A stretch of 34,256 nucleotides of DNA from Kineosporia sp. A_224. GTDB lineage: Bacteria > Actinomycetota > Actinomycetes > Actinomycetales > Kineosporiaceae. Location of the stretch: assembly GCF_002198655.1 (NCBI RefSeq), contig NZ_MWLN01000188.1, positions 77,954-112,209 of the forward strand. The letters run 5' to 3'. The notes beneath the pieces were generated by a model, which saw nothing but the letters and a program-made list of their open reading frames with translations, searched no databases and was not told the DNA's origin. Below, one piece after another: positions 1 to 6,066 of this stretch (its first letter is position 1; every line of letters starts with the position of its first letter). A program made the position numbers and the translations under genes.

Positions 1-875
1 CCGGCGGCGAGGGCGGCGGCGACGTCGGCCGGCGTCCGGGCGACGACGACGAGGGCGAGCGGTGCGTAGTGCGCCGCGAGCATGCCGGGCGCGCGGACGT
101 CGCCCCGAGGGCCGCCGTCCGGGGTGCCGCCGGCCGTGCTCCCGGCCGTGCTCCCGGCCGTGCTGCCGACCGTGCTCCCGACCGTGCTGCCGACCGTGCC
201 GACGACCGGGACGCCGCCCGCCGCGAGGACGGCCGCGGCCGTGACGGCGCCGCTGCGCAGCAGCCGTGGGGCGGGCCCGGTGCAGTCGAGGATCGTCGAC
301 TCGACACCGACGGCGCTCGGGCCGCCGTCGAGGACGACGTCGCGCGCGGGGTCGAGCCGGTCGCCGAGCTCGTCGAGCACGTGCTGCGCCGTCGTCGGGC
401 TGACCCGGCCGAACCGGTTCGCGGACGGCGCGGCGACCCCGCCGCCGAACGCGGCGAGCACGGCGTGCGCGACGGGGTGGGCGGGGCAGCGCAGCCCGAC
501 GGTCGGCTGGCCGCCGGTGACATGGTCACCGGCGAGCCGGCTGCGCGGGACGACGAGCGTCAGCGGCCCGGGCCAGAGCGCGCCGGCGAGCCTGCGCGCG
601 TAGGCCGGGACGCCGTCCGCCCAGCGGTCGAGGTCGTCGGCGGAGGCCACGTGGACGATGAGCGGGTGGTCCGCGGGCCGGCCCTTGACGGTGAAGACCC
701 GGCCCACCGCCGCGACGTCCTGCGCGTCGGCGGCGAGCCCGTAGACCGTCTCCGTCGGCAGCCCGACGAGCCCTCCGGCGCGCAGCACCTCGACGGCGCG
801 GCCGACGTCCTGCGTCACGAGCGTCGCTCGCAGGCTGTCGGCCGCCGCGGGCGCGGGGCGGGAGCGGGGGGTCAT
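1..875 (-). CDS. sua5: Threonylcarbamoyl-AMP synthase, Sua5 type (partial, runs off left edge)
   Basis: Makes L-threonylcarbamoyl-AMP from threonine, bicarbonate and ATP, the first step of t6A37 modification of ANN-decoding tRNAs in the cytoplasm. From the ATG at 875 the frame stays open to the window edge (about 291 residues), so the 3' end is missing. The YrdC domain fills roughly residues 20-205, with the stretches GLPTETVYGLAADA, KGRPADHPLIVH, SANRFGRVSPTT and VGVESTILD. A linker of GSTV/GSTA repeats follows (about residues 222-250), then APGMLAAHYAP, which opens the C-terminal Sua5 domain and separates this from the short TsaC form. It lies 52 bp downstream of the PQ-loop gene on the same strand. 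No Shine-Dalgarno sequence (SD) is seen. GACAAT, 8 nt before the ATG, could be the -10 of a leaderless transcript. The repeat linker is unusual. Confidence 0.93.
   Translation of the reverse strand, partial: MTPRSRPAPAAADSLRATLVTQDVGRAVEVLRAGGLVGLPTETVYGLAADAQDVAAVGRVFTVKGRPADHPLIVHVASADDLDRWADGVPAYARRLAGALWPGPLTLVVPRSRLAGDHVTGGQPTVGLRCPAHPVAHAVLAAFGGGVAAPSANRFGRVSPTTAQHVLDELGDRLDPARDVVLDGGPSAVGVESTILDCTGPAPRLLRSGAVTAAAVLAAGGVPVVGTVGSTVGSTVGSTAGSTAGSTAGGTPDGGPRGDVRAPGMLAAHYAPLALVVVARTPADVAAALAA
131..205. repeat. 12-bp tandem repeat inside sua5
   Basis: About six copies of a 12-bp unit (gccgtgctcccg on the plus strand, variants starting accg) lie in frame and encode GSTV/GSTA on the minus strand. 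They form the linker between the YrdC and Sua5 domains. The 12-bp period keeps the frame whatever the copy number. Confidence 0.85.
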
Positions 876-927
876 CGCCGTCGATTGTCCCGCACCCGCG
901 CGGCCCCGGGGCCCGCAGGGCGCCGCC

Positions 928-1596
928 TCAGGCGGCGAGCGGCAGCGCCTCCGCGGTCGTCTGCGGCTGGGCCTGTCGCGGCACCGGGTGCGGCACGGGC
1001 CGGACGACGGGCTCCGGTGCGCGCACCGTGGCCCGCACGCAGACGACCAGCGACATGGTGCCCGCGACGACCGAGCTGGCCCAGACCGGCAACTGGCCGG
1101 TCCCGACGCCGTACACGGCCCACAGCGTGCAGGCGGTGGTGCTCAGCCCGAAGCTCAGCGGGGAGATCGCCGCGAGCGAGGGGGCCGTGAACACCTCGCG
1201 CACCTGCGGCGCGCGGGCGACGAGCGAGACGACGGTCGCGGCACTGCCGACGGCGACGGCACCGCCCGCGGCCCAGGCGGCCGCGACGAGGCCGCACCAG
1301 GTGGCGACCGCGCCGAGCACGTGGGCGGGGCGGGTCGTCGTCCGCCGCACGACGAGGACGGCGATCGCCGCCGCCCCGGCGAGGCCGGGCACGTTCGCGA
1401 CGATCTGCGGCGGGTCGGCCTCGAGGAGGCCGTAGGTGAGCCAGGTGCCGGTGCCGAGGGCGCCGAGGACGACGGACGGCAGCGACATGCCGTCCGCGCC
1501 GGGCGTTCGCAGCAGCCGCCAGACCTGGGGGAGTGCGGTCGCGACACCGAGGGCGGCGGCGACGAAACCGGTCGTCGCCAGCCAGGCGGAAGGCAT
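928..1596 (-). CDS. PQ-loop repeat (SWEET/SemiSWEET-like) membrane protein
   Basis: A 222-residue integral membrane protein. It has two copies of the PQ-loop module: the first begins LPQVWRLLRTPGADGMS near residue 18, and the second contains APQVREVFTAPSLAAIS in the second half. Each is followed by hydrophobic helices with W-LTYGLL or LWAVYGV ends. The tail is Pro/Arg-rich and probably cytoplasmic. PQ-loop families include sugar (SWEET/SemiSWEET) and amino-acid carriers; the substrate here cannot be read from sequence. The ATG at 1596 is chosen because GGAGAG sits 8 nt upstream and the first helix follows directly. Longer readings of the frame, up to 703 residues, lack family resemblance. It precedes sua5 by 52 bp, possibly co-transcribed. 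Confidence 0.85.
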   Translation of the reverse strand: MPSAWLATTGFVAAALGVATALPQVWRLLRTPGADGMSLPSVVLGALGTGTWLTYGLLEADPPQIVANVPGLAGAAAIAVLVVRRTTTRPAHVLGAVATWCGLVAAAWAAGGAVAVGSAATVVSLVARAPQVREVFTAPSLAAISPLSFGLSTTACTLWAVYGVGTGQLPVWASSVVAGTMSLVVCVRATVRAPEPVVRPVPHPVPRQAQPQTTAEALPLAA

Positions 1597-1872
1597 GGAA
1601 GATCTCTCCGATTCGGGGGTGGTGCTCGGGTGGTCCGGGGGCGCGCGACCGGCCCGTTGGGCGCACGGGGCGATCGGCCACCGGGCCTGTCGGCACCTCC
1701 GCTGCGGTGACCGAGCAGGCGTTCGGGTGAGACCCCGGGTTCTGGCCCTCCGCGCGCGGTGAGTCCGCTCACACCGGCCGGATCGGGGAACCGATCGGGG
1801 CGCTGACGCGCTCGCACCCATGGAGCATCCTTTTGTCCACGCACCCGACAGTTCGGACACGACACCACACTC
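1597..1872. other. Divergent intergenic region
   Basis: This stretch separates the PQ-loop gene (minus) from the Thr-rich membrane protein (plus), so it must hold both promoters. I see a small hairpin GTGAG-TCCG-CTCAC at 1759-1772 and a repeated GATCGGGG (1781-1788 and 1793-1800). TTGTCC at about 1832 could be a -35 for the plus gene, but no good -10 follows at 17 bp. No gene is evident. Confidence 0.4.
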
Positions 1873-2715
1873 ATGGGCGACACCACGACGACGACCCTGA
1901 CCCAGCCCCTCGGCCCTGACGGGTCGGACATCGACGACAGCGAGCCGCGGACCTTCCTCGGTCTGTCCCTGTCCCAGATCGCCGGCAGCGCCCTCGCTGC
2001 GGTGACCACAGCGGTCGCCGCGTCGTTCCTCGGTGTGGCCGGCACGCTCATCGGCGCCGCGTTCGGCTCGGTCGTCTCGACGGTCGCCGGGGCCGCGTAC
2101 GCGACCTCGCTGAAGACGGCCGCGACCCGGGTGCGGACGACGCGGACCGTGCTCGTCCGGCCCGGCCCCGACGCGGTCCGTGGCACCTCGCAGACCGACC
2201 CGGCGCGGGTGCCGAGCGGTTTCGGCGCCGAACCGGTCGAGGTCACCGAGGCGGCGGGCACGAGCGGGCTCTCCGCGGTGACGACCTACCGCTCCCGCCC
2301 GCGCGTCACGTGGAAGCCGGTGGCGGCGGTCGCCGCGCTGGGCTTCGTCCTCGGGATCGGCCTGCTCAGCGTGACCGAGGGGCTGCTCGGGCACCCGGTG
2401 TCGGGCAGCGAGGCGTCCGGGACGACCATCGGCTCCGTCGTCGGAGGCGGCGCCGACACCACGCCGCAGCCGTCGACCACGCCGTCCCCGACCGCGACCG
2501 ACCCGACCGCCTCGCCCAGCGACGGCGCGACGGCCACGCCGTCGGACGGCGCGACGACGGTGCCCACCGACCCCGGCACGACCACGTCCTCGACGGACGC
2601 GACCACTGCGACGCCGACCGACGGTGGCAGCAGCTCGACGACGACGGACCCGGTGCCGCCCGCCGACGCGCCGACCGCCCCGGCGGCCGGGCAGACGGCG
2701 CCGGTCGTCCCCTGA
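1873..2715 (+). CDS. Membrane-anchored Thr/Ser/Pro-rich protein of unknown function
   Basis: I do not recognise the family of this 280-residue protein. It has a short polar N-terminus, then a long Gly/Ala-rich hydrophobic stretch (about residues 38-75) with spaced small residues, resembling glycine-zipper membrane helices. A basic Thr/Arg segment follows, then a second membrane helix (about 150-172, VAAVAALGFVLGIGLL). The last 85 residues are a low-complexity Thr/Ser/Pro/Asp tail, probably extracytoplasmic and stalk-like. The ATG at 1873 is the only good start; no SD is visible. The gene stands alone between divergent and convergent neighbours, and an 11-bp tandem repeat begins just after its stop. 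A cell-surface role is inference only. Confidence 0.7.
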   Translation: MGDTTTTTLTQPLGPDGSDIDDSEPRTFLGLSLSQIAGSALAAVTTAVAASFLGVAGTLIGAAFGSVVSTVAGAAYATSLKTAATRVRTTRTVLVRPGPDAVRGTSQTDPARVPSGFGAEPVEVTEAAGTSGLSAVTTYRSRPRVTWKPVAAVAALGFVLGIGLLSVTEGLLGHPVSGSEASGTTIGSVVGGGADTTPQPSTTPSPTATDPTASPSDGATATPSDGATTVPTDPGTTTSSTDATTATPTDGGSSSTTTDPVPPADAPTAPAAGQTAPVVP

Positions 2716-2716
2716 C

Positions 2717-2770
2717 CGACGGCCGACCGACGGCCGAGCGACGGCCGAGCGACGGCCGAGCGACGCCGAG
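2717..2770. repeat. 11-bp tandem repeat in convergent spacer
   Basis: Five copies of cgacggccgag (the first ends in c, the last lacks one base) lie end to end, starting two bases after the stop of the Thr-rich protein gene and ending 22 bp before the stop of the convergent HNH gene. It is not a clear hairpin, so it is not an obvious terminator. Confidence 0.85.
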
Positions 2771-2792
2771 CCCAGGGCGGCCCGGAGTGCGG

Positions 2793-4805
2793 TCAGAACG
2801 GTGGCGCGTCCTCCGCCTGGACTGTCGAGGCGTGCGGCAGTGAGGACAGCGGCGCTGACGGGTCCGGCGGCCGGGCCAGTGGGGCGTGCGGGAGTGCGGT
2901 CCAGGTGCGTCCGGTGCGGGTGGTCCAGGCGATGGTGCCGGGTGGGTCGTCGGGGTGGTTGCGTTGTTCGGGGACGAGGAGTCCGGCGGTCTTGAGCCGG
3001 TGGCAGGCGCGGCACAGCGGTCTCACGTTGCAGCTGCACGTCGCTCCGCCCTGCGCGTAGGGCTCGGCATGGTCGAGGTCGCAGCGCCAGGACGCCTTCG
3101 TGCAGTGGGGCGCAGTACAGGTCGGATGAGCGTGCTCGACCAGTAGCTTCAACCGTTCGCTCGCGACGTACCCGGGGCTGAACGTGTTCTTCCCGACCCC
3201 GAGGACCGTGCCGTGCTCACCGTCGACGACGAGGCACCGGAAGACGCCGTTGGTGACGAGGTCGCGGATCGCGTCGGCGGGGATCGGCCCGTACCCGTGG
3301 AGGGTGCCGGGGTCGTCGACCAGGCCCATGAGGGTCTCGGCGGAGACGGTGACGTTGACGGTGACCTGGACGTCGGGCCACGTGGTGGTGAACCACTGCG
3401 GCCCGGACTCGTCGGCGGCCGCTTCAGCGCCGGCCGCGCCGTCGACGCGAGCAGCGCTCCCCATCGGTCCGTTCGGGCCTGCTGCGCCGGTCCGGCTGGC
3501 CGCGCCGGTCCGGCCAGCAGCGCCGGTCGGGCCGGTCGGGCCGGTCGCGCCGGCCTGGCCGGTCCGGCTCGCGGTGCCGGACGGCTGAGTCGGGCCGGTC
3601 GCGGAGGTGGCCACAGGACCGGGCGCCAGCACCGGTGTCGCGCTGGGGACGCAGCCGGCGGGGACCGGGAGGACGTCGGCGGGGACGGGGAGGTAGCCGG
3701 TGGTGCAGCCGGTGACGAACAGGTCGTGCCGGAGCTGGTCCAACGTGCGCGGGTCGCCGTGGGCGCGGAGGTAGCGGGCGGCGGCGTCGAGGCCGTTGTA
3801 GGCCGCGGTGACGGCCTCACCCGGCCCGACGGCGGTGAACAGGGCGGCGCCGTCGTCGGTGGTCTGGATGCTGACCCGGCGGCCCTTGCGGTTGCGCCGG
3901 CGGCGGTTGGCCTCGGCGTCGGCGTCGACCGCCAGGACCGCGGCGGTCAACGCAGTGTCGAACCGCCGGATCCCACCGTCGAGCACCCCATCGGTCGCGT
4001 AGGCGAGCCGTTCGACGGCCCGGGCGTTCTCGAGGGTCAGGGCCCGGGTCCGGGTCACGACCATCCGCAGCCGCGCCCAGTCCAACAGGCCCTCGCGCAG
4101 GGCCCGTGCTGTGAGTGGTAGCCGTTCGTCGATGACGAGGGTGGTCGCGGCGTCGACCAGGGCGGCGGCCTTGCCCTGGGTGACCCCGGCCGCCACAGCG
4201 AGTTCGAGGGCGACGGAGCCGTCGACCAGGACGTCCTGGTCGTCGGTCAGCAACCGCCCCGACCGGGTCCGCCGCGGCAGCGACGGGGTCCGGCCGGTGA
4301 ACGCCCGGACCACGACCGCGGCATGAGCGACCTGCAACCACAGCGCATGGCCCTCCACCCGCCGCGCCGCCGCGAACCCCGAGATCGCCCCGTCCGCCAG
4401 ATCATCGACGAACCCCTCCACACCGGCCTGCTCCGGCGTCCACGCCACCGCCCCGTCCAGGACCTCCAACGACGCCGCGAACGACCCCAGCCCCGGCACC
4501 CCGTCGAGCACCACCCGCCGCTCGACCGCGGCCCGCCGGTCATCAGCCGCGACCCGCGCATACAGCGACGCGAGCGCGGCATCCCAGTCCGCCTGCGCTG
4601 TCAACGGATCAGCCCGCCACTGGTCGACGAGCCGCTCAGCGTGAGCATCGGCCAGCATCCGCTGAAGGTCGTCGTCCTCGCCGGGACAGTCCGCGAGATC
4701 GGCTGCCGTCAGCCTGATCTCACCACCCAGCGGATCGGCCGCGAGCAGGTCGTCGAGGCCGGCGTCACCGACCCCGGCTCCAGACTGCGACCCCCGCTCG
4801 ACCAT
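2793..4805 (-). CDS. DUF222 / 13E12-type HNH endonuclease domain protein
   Basis: A 670-residue protein of the actinobacterial DUF222 (13E12 repeat) family. DUF222 covers roughly residues 50-400. At about 575-625 lies an HNH nuclease core with paired cysteines (CTAPHCTKASWRCDLDHAEP, then CSCNVRPLCRACHRLKT), where DLDH and CHRLK supply the catalytic and metal-site histidines. Between them (about 400-465) is a Gly-rich linker with Gly-X-Y runs such as GATGPTGPTGAAG. Family members are usually 400-500 residues, so the linker explains the length. The ATG at 4805 follows a -10 TAGGAT by only 6 nt, pointing to a leaderless mRNA, and a perfect LexA box overlaps the -35. DNA cleavage is expected from the family, but the biological role of DUF222-HNH proteins is not settled. 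Confidence 0.9.
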   Translation of the reverse strand: MVERGSQSGAGVGDAGLDDLLAADPLGGEIRLTAADLADCPGEDDDLQRMLADAHAERLVDQWRADPLTAQADWDAALASLYARVAADDRRAAVERRVVLDGVPGLGSFAASLEVLDGAVAWTPEQAGVEGFVDDLADGAISGFAAARRVEGHALWLQVAHAAVVVRAFTGRTPSLPRRTRSGRLLTDDQDVLVDGSVALELAVAAGVTQGKAAALVDAATTLVIDERLPLTARALREGLLDWARLRMVVTRTRALTLENARAVERLAYATDGVLDGGIRRFDTALTAAVLAVDADAEANRRRRNRKGRRVSIQTTDDGAALFTAVGPGEAVTAAYNGLDAAARYLRAHGDPRTLDQLRHDLFVTGCTTGYLPVPADVLPVPAGCVPSATPVLAPGPVATSATGPTQPSGTASRTGQAGATGPTGPTGAAGRTGAASRTGAAGPNGPMGSAARVDGAAGAEAAADESGPQWFTTTWPDVQVTVNVTVSAETLMGLVDDPGTLHGYGPIPADAIRDLVTNGVFRCLVVDGEHGTVLGVGKNTFSPGYVASERLKLLVEHAHPTCTAPHCTKASWRCDLDHAEPYAQGGATCSCNVRPLCRACHRLKTAGLLVPEQRNHPDDPPGTIAWTTRTGRTWTALPHAPLARPPDPSAPLSSLPHASTVQAEDAPPF

Positions 4806-4811
4806 GATCCG

Positions 4812-4840
4812 ATCCTACTGCACACTCAGGCTTGTGTCGA
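4812..4840 (-). promoter_or_regulatory. Promoter of the DUF222-HNH gene (leaderless)
   Basis: On the minus strand, TCGACA (4835-4840, 5 of 6 to TTGACA) is followed after 17 bp by TAGGAT (4812-4817). Six bases further on is the ATG at 4805, so transcription should start at or next to the start codon. Confidence 0.7.
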
Positions 4841-4852
4841 ACAAGCGTTCGA
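4837..4852. promoter_or_regulatory. LexA-binding site (SOS box)
   Basis: TCGAACAAGCGTTCGA is a perfect TCGAAC-N4-GTTCGA palindrome, the SOS box known from mycobacteria and other actinobacteria. It overlaps the -35 hexamer of the HNH gene by four bases, an ideal place for repression. Several 13E12-family genes of Mycobacterium tuberculosis belong to its LexA regulon, so box and gene family agree. Confidence 0.88.
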
Positions 4853-4894
4853 ATCAAATGCAGCGAGCCCCGCTCACCAGGAGCGGACCGCCCG

Positions 4895-5045
4895 GTGAAG
4901 AAGTACATCTGCTTCGACCACGACGGCGTGCTCGTCGACACAGAGCCCTGATACCGCAAGGCCGGCGAACGGGCCCTGACCGGCATCGTTCTGACGCTCG
5001 ACAGGGACCAGTACCTGCGGGACATGAGCCTCGGCGCGGGCGCCG
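4895..5045 (+). pseudogene. HAD-family phosphatase remnant with in-frame stop
   Basis: From the GTG at 4895 (AGGAG 11 nt upstream) the reading is MKKYICFDHDGVLVDTEP, stop, then YRKAGERALTGIVLTLDRD and QYLRDMSLG. DHDGVLVDTE is motif I of phosphoglucomutase-like HAD hydrolases (DxDGVLVDTE, nucleophile Asp). Downstream of the TGA (4949-4951) the same frame still reads like the cap region of the family, which normally has a Trp before Tyr here, so a TGG to TGA change explains the stop. Recognisable sequence ends near 5040, just before the 3' end of the lipase gene on the other strand. The other ~170 residues, including motifs II-IV, are absent. It is a dead, truncated gene. Confidence 0.75.
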
Positions 5046-5053
5046 GGATCGGC

Positions 5054-5911
5054 TCACCCCCGGGTGCGCACCGTCTCGCACTCGTCCGGCGCGGGCGCGG
5101 CGCGCAAGGGCTCGTCCGCCAGCGCCCGCAGCACCAGCCCGCCGACGAGCGGCGTCCGCGGCAGCATCGTGTGCGTCGTCGCGTCGTCGGCGCACACATC
5201 CTGGAGCCGGATCGACAGCGTGCCCTCGAGCACGGACGACGTGGGAGGCGCGATGACCTCGTCGCTCGCGCTCCACAGGCTCGTGAACACCGGCCCCTGG
5301 GCGCCGTCCGCCACTGGCGGCTCGGGCAGGTCGGTGAGCAGGTCGCTGGCGGGACGCAGCTGCCGGCAGGCGTCGGGGCACTCGGTGCCGTTGACGAGCA
5401 GTGCGACCTGCGTGCCGTGGTGCGGCGAGCCGATCGTCACGACGCGGCGGACGACGGCCGCGCCGCCCTGCTCGGCGACGAAGATCCGCGCGACGACGCC
5501 GCCGGCGCTGTACCCGACGACGTCGACGGACGGTGCCCCCGCGGCGACCGCCTGCGTCGCGGCGGTGGCGACGGCGGCGGCCTGCCCGCGCAGGTCGCCC
5601 GTGCCGGAACCGGGGGTCTCGACCTCGACGACGGTGCGGCCGCGGGACCGGAGCAGGTCGCGCAGCGCGTCGAGGTCGCGGACGTTGCCGCCGTAGCCGG
5701 GCACGAGCAGCACCGTCCCGGACACCGCCTGGTCGACCCCTGTGCGCGTCGCCGTCGGGGCGCCGGTCGGGGCGCCGGTCGCCGGGGCGCTGACCGGGGC
5801 GGACGCCGTCCCGCCGGACGACCCGCCGCCGCAGCCCGCGGCCCCCGCGCCGACGAGCGTCGCGGCGAGGGCGAGCGCCGTCGCGCGGATCCGCTGCCCC
5901 CGGAAGCTCAT
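5054..5911 (-). CDS. Lipase-like alpha/beta hydrolase lipoprotein
   Basis: A 285-residue exported hydrolase. The N-terminus is a lipoprotein signal: basic MSFRGQRIR, a hydrophobic stretch, then GAGAAGC with the lipid-bearing Cys at about residue 28, followed by a Gly/Ser/Ala/Pro-rich linker. The catalytic domain starts at GTVLLVPGYGGN. GYSAGG gives the nucleophile Ser (about 134), SASDEVI the acid Asp (about 217) and TTHTML the His (about 246). With IGSPHHGT this matches triacylglycerol lipase EstA/LipB-like proteins. Four cysteines may form disulfides. The ATG at 5911 is chosen because the signal peptide starts there; an upstream ATG at 6040 lies inside the neighbouring terminator. TAGGGT sits 7 nt before the ATG, suggesting a leaderless transcript. 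The natural substrate is unknown. Confidence 0.87.
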   Translation of the reverse strand: MSFRGQRIRATALALAATLVGAGAAGCGGGSSGGTASAPVSAPATGAPTGAPTATRTGVDQAVSGTVLLVPGYGGNVRDLDALRDLLRSRGRTVVEVETPGSGTGDLRGQAAAVATAATQAVAAGAPSVDVVGYSAGGVVARIFVAEQGGAAVVRRVVTIGSPHHGTQVALLVNGTECPDACRQLRPASDLLTDLPEPPVADGAQGPVFTSLWSASDEVIAPPTSSVLEGTLSIRLQDVCADDATTHTMLPRTPLVGGLVLRALADEPLRAAPAPDECETVRTRG

Positions 5912-5999
5912 GCGTTCGACCCTAACCAACCCCGGCGCCGTCACGGGCTCCCGTGACCGCGTCGCGGATCTCACAGCCGCAGCCGTTGCCCGGGCACGG

Positions 6000-6042
6000 C
6001 AGTGGCGCCGGCACCCCACGGGGAGAGGTGCCGGCGCCACTG
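6000..6042 (-). terminator. Terminator hairpin of the lysyl oxidase gene
   Basis: A 16-bp perfect stem (agtggcgccggcacc pairing with its complement, plus a closing C-G) encloses an 11-nt loop. It starts 24 bp downstream of the lysyl oxidase stop on the minus strand. There is no U-tract, as is common in actinobacteria. Confidence 0.75.
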
Positions 6043-6066
6043 GTCGTCGGCGTCACACGGGACGCG

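Noticed and set aside
1779-1791. 13-mer CGGATCGGGGAAC shared with 33957-33969
   Set aside because: At this GC several 13-mer pairs are expected by chance in 34 kb, and the copy at 1779 has no GTT at the right spacing for an ECF promoter.
4845-4856. GTTCGAATC, which looks like a tRNA T-loop
   Set aside because: It is the right half of the LexA palindrome. No acceptor stem, anticodon arm or D-arm can be drawn around it.
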